In this document: piece by piece, positions 15,326 through 27,100 of the stretch
How the letters are laid out: each line of letters starts with the position of its first letter
Numbering within the stretch: position 1 is the first letter of the stretch
DNA from: Arcobacter sp. LC1
GTDB lineage: Bacteria; Campylobacterota; Campylobacteria; Campylobacterales; Arcobacteraceae
NCBI GenBank assembly: GCA_021378565.1
Contig: JAACJU010000001.1
Span: forward strand, 124,001-188,000
Direction of reading: 5' to 3'
Length of the DNA: 64,000 nt
Position numbers and translations under genes: made by a program
The notes under the pieces: generated by a model
Databases searched by the model: none
Told to the model about the DNA's origin: nothing
Seen by the model: only the letters and a program-made list of their open reading frames with translations

Positions 15326-17950
15326 ATGTTAAATGTTTTTGCAAAAGTTTTTGGAACAAGAAACGACAAAGAAATAAAGAAATATCAAAAAAGAATAATA
15401 GAGATAAATTCTCTCGAAGAAAAATATCAAAGCCTTAGTGATGAAAATTTGCAAAATGAATTTTTTAAGTTAAAGACAAGTGTGTTAGACAAGAAAAAAA
15501 CTCTAGATGATGTGTTATATCAATCTTTTGCAATAACAAAAGAAGCTAGCAAAAGAATACTAGGACTTAGACACCATGATGTGCAATTAGTTGGTGGTAT
15601 GGTTTTACATGAACACAAAATTGCGGAAATGAAAACAGGTGAAGGTAAAACTTTGGTTGCTACACTTGCAGTTGCGCTAAATGCTATGGAAAACAAAGGC
15701 GTACATGTTGTAACTGTAAATGATTATCTAGCTTCAAGAGATGCAAAAGAGCTTGAACCACTTTATAATTTTTTAGGATTTAGTGTAGGAGTTATTGCAA
15801 ACTCAAATCAAGATGATGAACTTAGAAAAAAAGAATATGATGCTGATATTACTTATGGTACAAACAATGAGTTTGGATTTGATTATCTAAGAGATAATAT
15901 GAAATACGATTTAGAAGAAAAAGTCCAAAGACTACACAATTTTGTTATTGTCGATGAAGTGGATTCTATTTTAATAGATGAAGCTAGAACTCCTTTAATC
16001 ATCTCAGGTCCAACAAATCAAAAAACTGCAGATTATGCAAAGTCTGATGCAATAGCTAGAAAATTAGTAAGAGGTCAAACTATTGAGCCTAAAAAATCTG
16101 ATGAAAAGGTTATACATACAGGCGATTTTACAGTTGATGAAAAAAATAAAGTCATTCTAATCACTGACCAAGGTATTGGAAAAGCTGAAGAGTTATACGG
16201 AGTTGATAACTTATACTCACTTGAAAATGCTATGCTCTCACATTATCTTGACCAAGCTCTAAAAGCTAATCATATTTTTGAAAAAGATGTTGATTATGTA
16301 GTTAAAGATAATGAAGTTATTATTGTTGATGAATTTACAGGAAGACTAAGTGAAGGGCGAAGATTTAGTGAAGGCCTTCATCAAGCGTTAGAAGCAAAAG
16401 AAAAAGTAACCATTCAAGAAGAGTCACAAACATTAGCAGATATTACTTTTCAAAATTATTTTAGAATGTATAATAAACTATCAGGAATGACAGGAACAGC
16501 GCAAACAGAAGCAACAGAATTTACTGAGATTTATAAACTTGAAGTTATATCAATCCCTACAAATGTACCAGTTACAAGAATTGATAAAAATGACCTTATT
16601 TATAAAAGTGAAAGAGAAAAATTTGAAGCAGTAAGTGCAAAAATAAAAGAGCTACACAAAAAAGGGCAACCCGTTTTAGTCGGTACTGCTTCTATTGAAA
16701 AAAGTGAACATTTACATGAACTTCTTGAAAAAGCAAAAATACCTCATACAGTTTTAAATGCAAAACAACACGAAAAAGAAGGTAAGATTATTGCTGATGC
16801 TGGAAATAGATCTGCTATTACCATAGCTACAAATATGGCTGGGCGTGGTGTAGATATAAAACTAAGCGAAGAAGTTATAAAACTAGGTGGATTAGCTATC
16901 ATAGGAACTGAAAGACATGAATCAAGAAGAATAGATAATCAACTAAGAGGAAGAAGTGGTAGACAAGGAGACGCAGGGGTTTCTCAATTTTATTTATCCT
17001 TAGAAGATTCTTTACTTAGAATTTTTGGAAGTGATAAAATAAAAGGCATCATGGAGCGACTTGGAATAAAAGAAGGTGAGCATATAGAATCAAGAATGGT
17101 CACAAGAGCAGTAGAAAATGCTCAAAAGAAAGTGGAAGCTATGCACTTTGAAAGTAGAAAACATTTATTAGAATATGATGATGTAGCCAATAAACAAAGA
17201 AAAGTTATCTATAATTTTAGAAATGAACTTTTAGATGAAAAATACGATATAACTGCCAAACTAGATGGGCATAGAGAAGAATATGTTTCTTTACTTCTTG
17301 CTGATTTAGATATATTTCCAGATTCTTCTTATGAAGATTATGATTTAGATAGATTGATTTCTAGACTAAAAGAAGATTTAAATATTAGCTTAGAAAAAAG
17401 CACTTTTGAAAACAAAAATTATGAAGAGCTTTCTGATTTCACTCTTGCATCTTTAAATAAAATCTATGCTCAAAAAATGGGATTAGCAATTGATGACCAA
17501 AAAAGTGAAATTGAGAGAATCTTATATCTTCAAATCTTAGACAATACTTGGAGAGAACATCTTTATTCTATGGATACATTAAAAACAGGTATAGGGTTAA
17601 GAGGATACAATCAAAAAGATCCTTTAGTTGAGTATAAAAAAGAAAGTTATAATATGTTTTTAGAATTAGTTGAGTCTATAAAATTTGAAATAACTAAGAT
17701 ACTTTTTACAGTTCAATTAAGCGAAGAGGAAGAGGAAAATAAAGATAAAGAAGTAATAGATAAGATTTTAACAGATATGCAAAGTGGGCAAGAAAATATG
17801 ACTATGAATTTAGCAAGCGATGGCACACCTATTGCACCACAAGAGAAAAAAATTGCAAGAAATGAGCCTTGCCCTTGTGGAAGTGGTAAAAAATATAAGC
17901 ATTGTTGTGGAAAATCAGGGCCTAAAAAAGGCTTAGCAGCGCGAAATTAA
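15326..17950 (+). CDS. secA: Preprotein translocase ATPase SecA
   Basis: SecA drives Sec-dependent protein export at the inner membrane. The 874-residue product has the DEAD motor with Walker A MKTGEGKT at 102-109, the [14 protein letters not shown] motif, the preprotein crosslinking domain, [11 protein letters not shown] and [24 protein letters not shown] (motifs V and VI). It ends with the zinc-binding SEC-C tail, [15 protein letters not shown]. Length is close to other Campylobacter SecAs. The permease gene starts 4 nt downstream. Confidence 0.98.
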   Translation: MLNVFAKVFGTRNDKEIKKYQKRIIEINSLEEKYQSLSDENLQNEFFKLKTSVLDKKKTLDDVLYQSFAITKEASKRILGLRHHDVQLVGGMVLHEHKIAEMKTGEGKTLVATLAVALNAMENKGVHVVTVNDYLASRDAKELEPLYNFLGFSVGVIANSNQDDELRKKEYDADITYGTNNEFGFDYLRDNMKYDLEEKVQRLHNFVIVDEVDSILIDEARTPLIISGPTNQKTADYAKSDAIARKLVRGQTIEPKKSDEKVIHTGDFTVDEKNKVILITDQGIGKAEELYGVDNLYSLENAMLSHYLDQALKANHIFEKDVDYVVKDNEVIIVDEFTGRLSEGRRFSEGLHQALEAKEKVTIQEESQTLADITFQNYFRMYNKLSGMTGTAQTEATEFTEIYKLEVISIPTNVPVTRIDKNDLIYKSEREKFEAVSAKIKELHKKGQPVLVGTASIEKSEHLHELLEKAKIPHTVLNAKQHEKEGKIIADAGNRSAITIATNMAGRGVDIKLSEEVIKLGGLAIIGTERHESRRIDNQLRGRSGRQGDAGVSQFYLSLEDSLLRIFGSDKIKGIMERLGIKEGEHIESRMVTRAVENAQKKVEAMHFESRKHLLEYDDVANKQRKVIYNFRNELLDEKYDITAKLDGHREEYVSLLLADLDIFPDSSYEDYDLDRLISRLKEDLNISLEKSTFENKNYEELSDFTLASLNKIYAQKMGLAIDDQKSEIERILYLQILDNTWREHLYSMDTLKTGIGLRGYNQKDPLVEYKKESYNMFLELVESIKFEITKILFTVQLSEEEEENKDKEVIDKILTDMQSGQENMTMNLASDGTPIAPQEKKIARNEPCPCGSGKKYKHCCGKSGPKKGLAARN

Positions 17951-17953
17951 AAT

Positions 17954-19159
17954 ATGAATAAAGAGTTAGTTAATTTTATAGTTAGAAAATATCTAAAGTT
18001 TGATAAAAAAAATCCTTTTATAGGTTTATCAGCCATTTTGGCATTTTTAGGTGTCTGTATAGGGGTTATGGTTTTATTAATCTCTATGGCTATTATGAGT
18101 GGAACAGCACACGAATTTGAAAGCAAACTATCTACTATGAATTATCCTTTATCAATTTATCCTAAAATTGATGGAAGTGTGAACGAGAATTTATTAGAGA
18201 AGTTAGAAAATAAATTTCCAAACTTAAAATTTTCACCCTATTTGTCATCTCAAGTTATTTTACAAAAAGGAAGCTCTTTAAACGGAGGTATGCTTTTTGG
18301 AGTCATTCCAAAAAAAGAAGAAGCGATAAATTCTATCTATGCAAAACATACAAGAGGACTTAAATTTTCAAAATACGATATTATAGTTGGGCAAAGCATT
18401 AAAAATAGTTTCTTTTTATACAAAGGTGCAAAATTAAGCTTATATTTTAACTCCATAGACCCAAGTGGATTTTCTGTGCTTCCAAAAATAAAACGCTTTA
18501 CTTATAAATCATACTTTAAATCAGGGCTAAATGCTTATGATAAATCCTATATGTACACTTCAATTGGAGCGCTTAGAACAATCTTGCATAAAAATAAAGA
18601 TTATTTTGATGGCATACACATTTATTCAAGCCAACCTTTTAAAGATATAAAACTTTTAAGAATTTTTCTAAAAGGCTCTTATACGGGCATACTTGGATGG
18701 TGGCAACAAAATGGAAACTTTTTTTCTGCAATGGAAATGGAGAAAAAAGCACTTTTTATAGTCTTGATGCTTATAATCTTAGTAGCTTCTTTAAATATAA
18801 TTTCTTCACTTTTAATGACCGTTATGAGTCGGAGAAAAGAAATCGCACTTTTATTATCACTTGGAGCAAACAAAAAAGAAATTCAAGCTATATTTATGCG
18901 TCTTGGTATAGTTATAGGCTTTGGAGGAATATTAATAGGAACTCTTTTGGGATTTTTAGGGATTTACATTTTAGGGCATTTTAATGTAATCTCACTCCCA
19001 GCTGATGTTTATGGTACTTCAAAATTACCCCTTGATTTATCTTTGAATGATTTTTTATATATAATTTTTGGTTCTATTGTAATAGTTTTTCTCTCAACTT
19101 ATTACCCAGCTAAAAAAGCTACTAAACTTGATGTTATTGATGTATTAAGAAATGAATAG
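17954..19159 (+). CDS. LolC/LolE-like ABC transporter permease
   Basis: A 401-residue inner-membrane protein with the MacB/FtsX-like layout: one membrane segment near residues 20-50, a periplasmic domain of about 200 residues, and three C-terminal segments (about 270-390). The end carries SRRKEIALLLSLGANKKEIQ, the cytoplasmic coupling region, and YYPAKKATKLDVIDVLRNE, the standard C-terminus of lipoprotein-releasing permeases. With lolA beside secA, a role in releasing lipoproteins from the inner membrane is the best guess. No LolD ATPase is present in the window. Confidence 0.88.
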   Translation: MNKELVNFIVRKYLKFDKKNPFIGLSAILAFLGVCIGVMVLLISMAIMSGTAHEFESKLSTMNYPLSIYPKIDGSVNENLLEKLENKFPNLKFSPYLSSQVILQKGSSLNGGMLFGVIPKKEEAINSIYAKHTRGLKFSKYDIIVGQSIKNSFFLYKGAKLSLYFNSIDPSGFSVLPKIKRFTYKSYFKSGLNAYDKSYMYTSIGALRTILHKNKDYFDGIHIYSSQPFKDIKLLRIFLKGSYTGILGWWQQNGNFFSAMEMEKKALFIVLMLIILVASLNIISSLLMTVMSRRKEIALLLSLGANKKEIQAIFMRLGIVIGFGGILIGTLLGFLGIYILGHFNVISLPADVYGTSKLPLDLSLNDFLYIIFGSIVIVFLSTYYPAKKATKLDVIDVLRNE

Positions 19160-19244
19160 AATAAATCTACAAATTCAAAAGCCCTTAACTTGTATTTAAG
19201 TTAAATTTTGTAAGTATTGTATATATTTTATAAAAGGCTGGAAG

Positions 19245-19574
19245 ATGAAAAATATACTAATTACAAGTTTAATGATATTAAGTGTTTTAAGTATTAGTGG
19301 GTGTAATTTTGATTATTTAAAATCAGGCAAAGAATTAAAAAAAGAAATTAGCCAAATTAAAAAAATAAATCCTTATGGCTTTGATGGCAAATTGGATAAA
19401 AAGTTAGCTAGTTTGCAAAAGGCTTTTTATAATACTGATGAAGGCAAAGCTCAGCTAAAAGCAGACAAGATACACAATGACAAAATATATAAACAAATAG
19501 CAAAAGACTCACAGCCCACAGCAAAAGATAAAAAAGAATGGAAAAAAAACTTTGGCGAAAATTGGAACGATTAA
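19245..19574 (+). CDS. Small putative lipoprotein
   Basis: 109 residues. The N-terminus is a lipoprotein signal peptide with lipobox LSISGC, and the lipidated cysteine would be residue 20. The mature part is about 90 residues, very rich in Lys and predicted helical, without a known domain. A GGCTGGAAG directly upstream acts as a weak ribosome-binding site. It follows a permease likely to sort lipoproteins, but a functional link is not shown. Unknown function. Confidence 0.75.
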   Translation: MKNILITSLMILSVLSISGCNFDYLKSGKELKKEISQIKKINPYGFDGKLDKKLASLQKAFYNTDEGKAQLKADKIHNDKIYKQIAKDSQPTAKDKKEWKKNFGENWND

Positions 19575-19607
19575 ATTTTAAGGAGTAAAGAAAAGAAATG
19601 GGTTAAA

Positions 19608-19648
19608 AACTTATATTTTATGGACTTAGCATTTTAGCTTAAAATATA
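19608..19648 (+). repeat. Inverted repeat downstream of the lipoprotein gene
   Basis: TATATTTTA and TAAAATATA form a perfect 9-bp stem around a loop of about 19 nt, between the lipoprotein gene and the convergent purD. It is not followed by a T-run on the plus strand, so it may be a weak terminator or an RNA-end stabiliser. Confidence 0.35.
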
Positions 19649-19652
19649 GACC

Positions 19653-19675
19653 AAAAAAGTTAGGCTAAAAGCCTA
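19653..19675 (-). terminator. Rho-independent terminator of the pur operon
   Basis: On the minus strand TAGGCT-TTT-AGCCTA forms a perfect 6-bp stem (19675-19661), followed after two bases by six T (19658-19653). The purD stop codon TAG lies inside the hairpin at 19667-19665. Position and form fit the end of the purEKLCFMD transcript. Confidence 0.8.
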
Positions 19676-20933
19676 TATCTTTTCTATAAAATGAACCTTC
19701 ACAAGTTATATTTTTTAAATCTTCATAAACAATATCTCTTGCTTTTTCAATACTTGAAGCCTTAGCAACTAAGGTTAATATTCTGCCACCCTTGCTTATA
19801 AGTTTATTATCCTTTTGGCCTACTCCCATATAATAAATCTGTGATTTTATAGATTGTTTTGACTTGCTTGACTTCTCTGACTTGCTAAAAATAATTTCTT
19901 TGTTTATTTCAGGAGTTTTTGGATAATTTTTTGATGCCATTACTACTCCTAAAACATAGTCCTTATCCCAATCAAGCTCAGTAACATTTCCTTTTTTTAG
20001 CTCTAAAATACTATAAATCAAATCTGATTTCAATCTTGGAAGTAAAATCTGTGCTTCAGGGTCTCCAAATCTTGCATTAAATTCAATAGTTTTAACACCC
20101 TCTTTTGTAGCCATAACCCCAGCATATAAAAAACCTGAAAAAGGTATTTTGTCTTCATTCATTCCCAAAGCCAAAGGCTCTAAAATCTTCTTTTTGGCTT
20201 CATTTATAATATCTTCACTTATTATATCAACTCGTGAATAAGCACCCATACCTCCAGTATTTTCGCCTTTGTGTCCATCATATGCTCTTTTATAATCTTG
20301 GGCAATTTCAAGGCTCATTACCTTATCTTCATGAACAAGTGCGATTATAGAAAACTCAATTCCCTCAAGATATTCTTCAATCAAAACTTTATTCTGCTCT
20401 ATATTAAAGGCATTTTCAAGTGCTTTTTTTGCCTCATCAAAACTAAAACAAACACTAACACCCTTTCCTGCTTTTAAGCCATCTTCTTTGATAACTATGG
20501 GTATTTTTTGAGTTTTTAAAAAATCCAATCCATCGTTTAAAGATTCTACACTTTTATAAGATGCTGTTGGGATATTGTATTTTTTCATTAGTTTTTTTGC
20601 AAAATCTTTTGAAGTTTCTATCTGTGCTGCTTGCCTGCTTGGTCCAAAAATACTAAGATTATTTTGCTCAAATTCATCAACCACGCCAAGAGACAAAGAG
20701 CTTTCGGGTCCGACGATAGTTAAATCTATTTTTTCTTTTTTTGCAAAAACACTAAGCGCTTTTATATCTGTTTCATCAATATCTACAAGCTCTCCGACAT
20801 CTTTCATACCAATATTTCCAGGAGCAATAAATACCTTTTTAACCAAAGGACTTTGCTTTGCCTTTAAAGCTAAGGCATGCTCTCTGCCTCCTTTTCCTAT
20901 TATTAGGATTTTTAGTCTAGAACTCTCTTGCAT
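19665..20933 (-). CDS. purD: Phosphoribosylamine-glycine ligase
   Basis: PurD joins glycine to phosphoribosylamine to form GAR, step two of de novo purine synthesis. The 422-residue product has the N-terminal KILIIGKGGREHAL, an ATP-grasp domain with VIKEDGLKAGKGV and IEEYLEGIEFS, and the substrate-binding GDPEAQ near residue 290. The start at 20933 has AAGGG 5 nt upstream. It is the last gene of the pur operon and its stop lies in the terminator hairpin. Confidence 0.97.
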   Translation of the reverse strand: MQESSRLKILIIGKGGREHALALKAKQSPLVKKVFIAPGNIGMKDVGELVDIDETDIKALSVFAKKEKIDLTIVGPESSLSLGVVDEFEQNNLSIFGPSRQAAQIETSKDFAKKLMKKYNIPTASYKSVESLNDGLDFLKTQKIPIVIKEDGLKAGKGVSVCFSFDEAKKALENAFNIEQNKVLIEEYLEGIEFSIIALVHEDKVMSLEIAQDYKRAYDGHKGENTGGMGAYSRVDIISEDIINEAKKKILEPLALGMNEDKIPFSGFLYAGVMATKEGVKTIEFNARFGDPEAQILLPRLKSDLIYSILELKKGNVTELDWDKDYVLGVVMASKNYPKTPEINKEIIFSKSEKSSKSKQSIKSQIYYMGVGQKDNKLISKGGRILTLVAKASSIEKARDIVYEDLKNITCEGSFYRKDIGF

Positions 20934-20964
20934 GAATACCCTTTTTTATTATTTTAATTTTATC

Positions 20965-21996
20965 TTAAACAAACTCAATTCCTTGTCCTTCAACAATCTC
21001 TCCAATTTGGCAAAAATCTTGCATTTGGCTTTTTAGAATACTTGTAGTTTTTTCTAAATCTTTTGGCTTTATTATTAAAATAAAACCTGTTCCCATATTA
21101 AAAATATTAAAAATTTCCTCAAAACTAAGTTTGCCTTCTTTTTGCAAAAAATCAAAAATAGGCAAAGTTTTTAGCTTGTCTTTGTAAATTTTAGCTTTTA
21201 AATCTTTCTTTAAAACTCTAGGTATATTTTCATAAAATCCTCCACCTGTAATATGAACCATTGCACAAACTTCAATATGTTCTAATACTTTTAGTACAAT
21301 ATCTACATAAATTTTAGTAGGTTTTAAAAGCTCTTCTCCAAGACTTAAATCTAAGCCTTCATATTTTTTGCTAAGGTCTAGATTTTTATCTTTTATTATT
21401 TTTCTGACAAGAGAAAAACCGTTTGAATGCACGCCACTTGAGCTAAGCCCTAGCATAATATCACCCTTTGCTAAGTTTTGCCCATCAATCAATTTTGCTT
21501 TCTCAACAGCGCCCACAGCAAAACCAGCCAAATCATAATGCCCATCTTCATACATTCCAGGCATTTCAGCACTTTCTCCACCAAGCAAAGCGCATTTGCC
21601 TAAAATACAACCATCAGCTATGCCTTTTACTATGCCTTGTATTTTTTTTGGCTCATTCTTTCCAAAAGCAATATAATCAAGAAAATATAAAGGTTTTGCA
21701 CCTTGAACCAAAATATCATTTACACACATTGCAACTAAATCTTGCCCTATGGTATCGTGCTTATTCATTTGCTTTGCTAGTAAAAGTTTAGTTCCTACCC
21801 CATCAGTGCCACTTACTAAAATTGGCTCTTTTAGGTTTAGGCTTGACAAATCAAACATAGCACCAAAAGCACCAAGACTGCTCATTGCCCCTTTTATTTG
21901 TGTTCTTTTTACATCAGCTTTTATTCGTGAAACTACTTCATAACCAGCTTCTAGGCTAACCCCTGCTTTTTCATAAGCTTTGCTATTTTCTTGCAT
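20965..21996 (-). CDS. purM: Phosphoribosylformylglycinamidine cyclo-ligase
   Basis: PurM closes the imidazole ring to form AIR, step five of purine synthesis. The 343-residue product has the AIR-synthase fold with YEKAGVSLEAGYE at the start, VSGTDGVGTKLLLA (nucleotide-binding), GGESAEMPGMY and HITGGGFYENIPR. The start has AAGGA upstream. It lies 31 nt upstream of purD and 40 nt downstream of purF. Length is normal. Confidence 0.97.
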   Translation of the reverse strand: MQENSKAYEKAGVSLEAGYEVVSRIKADVKRTQIKGAMSSLGAFGAMFDLSSLNLKEPILVSGTDGVGTKLLLAKQMNKHDTIGQDLVAMCVNDILVQGAKPLYFLDYIAFGKNEPKKIQGIVKGIADGCILGKCALLGGESAEMPGMYEDGHYDLAGFAVGAVEKAKLIDGQNLAKGDIMLGLSSSGVHSNGFSLVRKIIKDKNLDLSKKYEGLDLSLGEELLKPTKIYVDIVLKVLEHIEVCAMVHITGGGFYENIPRVLKKDLKAKIYKDKLKTLPIFDFLQKEGKLSFEEIFNIFNMGTGFILIIKPKDLEKTTSILKSQMQDFCQIGEIVEGQGIEFV

Positions 21997-22036
21997 AAAA
22001 TTCCTTAGTTTCTATTGTTTTTCTCTTAGTTTTTTC

Positions 22037-23470
22037 TTAGTGTTTTAACAAATTGTATGTTTTTGTAGGATAATCTCTTGTAAAACATGCCATGCAAATA
22101 TCATTACCCAATGCCTTTTTTAAGTTTTCTGTATTCATAAATTCCAAAGAATCTGCACCGATATATTCGCTTAATTGTTTTGCATCTAAAGTATTACTTA
22201 TTAATTCACCTGAGGTTGAAGTATCAACTCCATAAAAACAAGGACTTATTATCGCTGGAGATGCTATTTTCATATGCACTTCTTTAGCACCTGCGTCTTT
22301 TAGAATTTGGACAATATGCTTTGAAGTAGTTCCCCTAACGATAGAATCATCAACTAAAATAATTTTTTTATCTTTAATCACAGATTTCATAGCAGATAAT
22401 TTCATCTTAACACCCTCAGCCCTTTTAGCTTGAGTTGGACTTATAAAGGTTCTTCCCACATAACGGCTTTTTACAAGTCCAAATTCGTACGGAATTTTTG
22501 AATATTTGGCATAACCCATGGCAGCTGAAAGCGAAGAATCTGGCACTCCTATCACAATATCAGCTTTTGTAGGACTTTGTTTTGCTAAAAGTTCTCCACA
22601 TTTTTGTCTTGAAACATGTACATTAAGATTGTTAATATCACTATCTGGTCTTGAAAAATAAATATATTCCATTGCGCACATAGTTTTGTTTATTTCTTCA
22701 GAATATTTGCAAGTTTTTAAGCCATTTTTTGAGATTCTCAAAAGCTCTCCCGCTTCAATCTCTCTTATAAAACTAGCGCCAATCATATTAAAAGCTGAGC
22801 TTTCTGAAGAAAAAATATAACCATCTTCTAATCTTGCTATAGACAAAGGTCTAAAACCATTTTTGTCTCTTATAGCAAAAAGTTCATCTTTATTCATAAT
22901 CAAAAAAGAAAAAGCGCCTTCAAGTTTAGGTAAGGCTTTTAGAAGTCTAGTTTTAAAATCACCAGTTTCTCTTTGTATTAAATGCCCTATTATTTCTGTA
23001 TCTGAACTTGCATGAAAAATACTTCCAGTTAACTCTAATTCAGTTCTAAGCTCTAGTGCATTTACTATATTTCCATTATACGCAACTACAAAATCACCCC
23101 TATGTGAGCGTATCAAAATAGGCTGTACATTTTCAAGTCCACCGCCTCCAGAAGTTGAATATCTTACATGACCTATCGCCATTTTTCCATCTAATTGGTC
23201 AAGTTTTTTAGGAGTGAAAAAATCAGAAACTAAGCCCTCAGCTCTTTGTCTTTTTATTTTACCATTCTCATCAACAGTAGAAATTCCTGCACCTTCTTGT
23301 CCACGATGTTGTAAGGAATGCAAACCATAATAAGTAAGATAAGAAGCATTATTTGCATTAAAAACCCCAAATACCCCACATTCTTCATGCAATTCTCTCT
23401 CTTGTAAATATTGTATATTTTCTTTAAAATTTATTTTTTTTTCATTTTTTTCATTTTGTCCTACAGACAT
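22037..23470 (-). CDS. purF: Amidophosphoribosyltransferase, Bacillus-type
   Basis: PurF makes phosphoribosylamine from PRPP and glutamine, the committed step of purine synthesis. In the 477-residue product the catalytic cysteine is residue 31 (EECGVFGVF), so a 30-residue propeptide must be removed. The glutaminase domain is followed by a phosphoribosyltransferase domain with IILVDDSIVRGTTS. Four further cysteines (265, 411, 459, 462) match the [4Fe-4S] ligands of Bacillus subtilis PurF in context and, for the first pair, in spacing. This is the Gram-positive subtype, not the short-leader MCG(I/V) subtype. It overlaps purC by 10 nt. Confidence 0.97.
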   Translation of the reverse strand: MSVGQNEKNEKKINFKENIQYLQERELHEECGVFGVFNANNASYLTYYGLHSLQHRGQEGAGISTVDENGKIKRQRAEGLVSDFFTPKKLDQLDGKMAIGHVRYSTSGGGGLENVQPILIRSHRGDFVVAYNGNIVNALELRTELELTGSIFHASSDTEIIGHLIQRETGDFKTRLLKALPKLEGAFSFLIMNKDELFAIRDKNGFRPLSIARLEDGYIFSSESSAFNMIGASFIREIEAGELLRISKNGLKTCKYSEEINKTMCAMEYIYFSRPDSDINNLNVHVSRQKCGELLAKQSPTKADIVIGVPDSSLSAAMGYAKYSKIPYEFGLVKSRYVGRTFISPTQAKRAEGVKMKLSAMKSVIKDKKIILVDDSIVRGTTSKHIVQILKDAGAKEVHMKIASPAIISPCFYGVDTSTSGELISNTLDAKQLSEYIGADSLEFMNTENLKKALGNDICMACFTRDYPTKTYNLLKH

Positions 23471-24195
23471 AATAAACCTGCCTTTCTTATTCTAAGGAGT
23501 ACTTCTTCATAAGCTTTAACAACCCCGCCTAAATCTTCTCTAAATCTATCTTTATCAAGTTTTTTGTGTGTTTCTTTATCCCATAATCTACAAGAATCAG
23601 GAGATATTTCATCTGCTAAGATTAAGTTTGAATCTTTATCTTTTCCAAATTCAAGTTTAAAATCAATCAAGTCTATATCACACTTTAGAAAAAATTCTTT
23701 TAAAAGATTATTTATTTTAGAAGCCATAGAATAAATCTGTGTCAAGTCTTCTTTAGTAGCAAGTCCTAAAGCTAAAGCATGGCTATCGTTTATCAAAGGA
23801 TCGCCCAATTCATCATTTTTATAACATATTTCAAAAATTACATTTTTTGGTTTTGTACCTTCTTTTATATTTAAACGCTTAGCAAAAGAGCCTGCTATAA
23901 TATTTCTAACGATAACTTCCAAAGGAATAATTTTTACTTTTTTACAAAGATGAAGTCTCGGTTCAAGAACTTTTATAAAATGGGTATTAATGCCATTTTT
24001 TTCTAAATACTTATAAATGCAAGCTGTTATCGTGGCGTTTATTTCTCCCTTATTTTTTAAGCTAGATTTTTTAAGATTATTAAAAGCCGTTGCATCATCT
24101 TTATAATAAATTTCTACTTCATCACTATTCTGACTTTTAAATATTTTTTTAGCCTTACCTTCGTAAATCATATCTTTTAAATCATAATTTTGCAT
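23461..24195 (-). CDS. purC: Phosphoribosylaminoimidazole-succinocarboxamide synthase
   Basis: PurC condenses CAIR with aspartate to form SAICAR. The 244-residue product starts MQNYDLKDMIYEGKAKKIF and contains IPLEVIVRNIIAGSFAKR, DFKLEFGKD and ADEISPDSCRLWD, all diagnostic. I use the ATG at 24195, behind AAAAGG; a reading from 24309 would only add sequence lying inside purL. It overlaps purL by 14 nt and purF by 10 nt. Confidence 0.97.
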   Translation of the reverse strand: MQNYDLKDMIYEGKAKKIFKSQNSDEVEIYYKDDATAFNNLKKSSLKNKGEINATITACIYKYLEKNGINTHFIKVLEPRLHLCKKVKIIPLEVIVRNIIAGSFAKRLNIKEGTKPKNVIFEICYKNDELGDPLINDSHALALGLATKEDLTQIYSMASKINNLLKEFFLKCDIDLIDFKLEFGKDKDSNLILADEISPDSCRLWDKETHKKLDKDRFREDLGGVVKAYEEVLLRIRKAGLLCL

Positions 24196-27100
24196 TTTTT
24201 TCCTTTTTAAAATAAGTAATTGCATTTTTGAAAATATCTTGTTCTTTGTTTCCATAAATATTTTTAAATAATCCCTCTTCATATCTCTCTGAATGTGCCA
24301 TTTTTCCAAAAATTTGTCCTGATTTTGAAACTAAACTTTCAATAAAAAAATCACTTCCATTTAAGTTTGCTTCATCTTTTAAAGCCCCATTTCCATCACA
24401 ATAAAGACAAGAAACTTGAGCATTTTCAAACAATTTTTTGGCATCTTTTTTTGATATCACCATTCTACCTTCACCATGTGAAAGAGGAACATTATGCACC
24501 TCTCCTACTTTAAAACTGCTAAGCCAAGGAGAAGAATTTGAAACTATTTTGGTATTTGCCATTTTTGAAATATGGCGATTATTTGCATTTCTAAACAATG
24601 TTGGGCTATCTTCATCAATTTTGCTTTCAAAAGGCAAAAGTCCAGATTTAATCAAAGCTTGAAAACCATTGCAAATTCCTAAAATCAAACCTTCATTTTT
24701 TAAAAGTTCTTTTATTGCCTTAGCTATTTTTTCATTTTTTAAAATATTTGCGATAAATTTCCCAGAACCATCAGGCTCATCAGCTAGAGAAAAGCCTCCA
24801 CTTAAGGCTAAAATTTGAGTTGATTTTATTTTTTCTTCTAGGGCAATAAGAGATTTTTTTATATGCTTTTCATCTAAGTTGTTTAAAACAAATATTTCGA
24901 CTTCTCCACCAGCTCTTACAAAAGCTTTTTGCATATCATATTCACAGTTTGTACCTGAAAAAACAGGAAGTAAAACTTTTGGTTTAAGATAAGTTTTTTT
25001 TGCTTTGAGATTTTTGTTTTTAGCATCTTTATAAGCATTTTTTTCTAATAGTTCTTCAAGCTCATTTTTTTCAAAGACTTTAGTTTTTATTTTCTTCTTA
25101 GGATAAAGTTTTTCATATCTAATATTATGTATTTTGATAAGCTCATCAATATTAAAAGTTTCATTGTTTATTCTTATTTCTTTTGCTTCTTTTAGCTCAT
25201 TTCCTGCACTTGTTTTACCTAATTTTATTCCAAAATCCAACTCTTCTTTACTTTGAATTACTATACTACCAATATTTAAATCAAATAATTCTTCTGCATT
25301 TATATTAAAAGATACTTTACTTCCAAAACTCATATTAAGCAAAGCTCCGATTAAACCGCCAAAACTTAAAGTACTAGCTGAGAGGATTTTATTTTCCAAA
25401 TTTGCTTTATAAATTTTAGAAAAATTATCTCTTAATTGTGGATAATTAGGCTTATTTTTTTCTAGACTTAGAGCTTTTACTAGATAAATATTTGCCTCAC
25501 AAACTTTGAAATCACTAGAAATTATATTATCAGTTTCTTCTGTTGTTATTGCAAAAGATATTAAAGTAGGAGGAACATTTAAATCCTTGAAACTCCCACT
25601 CATGCTATCTTTTCCACCAATCGCAGGAGTGCCAAACTCTTCTTGAGCCTTTAAAGCTCCGAGTAAACTTGCACTTACCTTACCCCACTTGCTTGGAATT
25701 TTATCAAGCTTTTGAAAGTATTCTTGAAAAGATAATCTCGCTTTTTTATAATCCCCACCACTTGCTACAAGATTTGCCAAAGACGCAATAAGAGCGTATT
25801 GTGCCCCTAAAAAAGGAGAATATTTTGAAATATCAGGATTAAACCCATAGGATAAAATTGAGCAAGTTTTAGTAAAATCATTACTTGGGATTTTATGCAC
25901 CGAAGCTTGGGATTTACTTAGTTGGTATTTTCCTCCAAAAGGTGCTAAAACACTTGTTCTGCCTATGCTAAAATCAAACATATCATTCATGCCTTGCAAA
26001 GAAGCTATATTTGGACTTTGTAATAATGAGAATATTTTTTCTTTTAGCGAATTTTTAAAAGGATTTTTTTTCTTTAGGCTTTTATCTTTATTTCTATTTT
26101 CATCTTCACCAATTAGAACATCTTGATTTTGTCTTATACCATTTGTATCTATAAATTCTCTTTTTATATCAAAATATTTTTTTTCCTTATATTTCATAAT
26201 AAGTCGCTTAGAATTTGTCACTTTTGCAATCACACTAGCTTGCAAGTTTTCACTTTCAACCAAGCTAAGAAATTTTTCTAAATCATTTGGTGCCAATAAA
26301 ACTGCCATTCTTTCTTGAGATTCACTAAGAGCTAATTCTCTAGGGCTTAAACCTTTATATTTAGTGAAAACTTTATCAAGATAAATCTCAAGTGAAGGTG
26401 CTAATTCTCCAACAGCCACACAAACCCCACCAGCGCCAAAGTCATTTGCTTTTTTGATTAGTTTTGAAGCCTTTGGATTTCTAAAAAGCCTTTGGATTTT
26501 TCGCTCCATAGGTGCATTGCCTTTTTGGACTTCACAAGAGCAAGTTGACAAGGATTTTTCATCATGCCCTTTTGAGGAACCACTTGCCCCACCTACTCCA
26601 TCTCTTCCAGTTTCACCACCTAAAAGTACAACTAAATCCCCATCTTTAGGCTCTAGTCTTGAAACATCAGCTTGTTTAACAGCACCAACAACAGCACCAA
26701 CTTCCATTCTTTTTGCTACATATCCATCATGAAAAATCTCTTCTATAAAACTTGTGGCTACTCCTATTTGGTTACCATAAGAGCTAAATCCTAGTGCTGC
26801 TTCTTTTGAGATTTTTTCTTGAGGAAGTTTTTGTTCAAGTGTTTTAGAAAAATCTTGCGTAATATCTCCCGCACCTGTAATTCTAAGAGTTTGATAAACA
26901 TAAGCTCGCCCAGACAAAGGATCTCTAATTGCTCCACCCACGCATGTACTAGCTCCCCCAAAAGGCTCTATTTCTGTAGGATGATTGTGCGTTTCATTTT
27001 TAAACATCAAAAGCCATTTTTCTATTTGTTTATTTTTAATTCCAACTTTTACATCAATTACAATACTGCAAGCATTAATCTCGTTTGATTTTTCCAAATC

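Noticed and set aside
24196-24309. N-terminal extension of purC
   Set aside because: The extra residues do not match the family and lie in another frame of purL; the ATG at 24195 gives the canonical N-terminus and has AAAAGG upstream.
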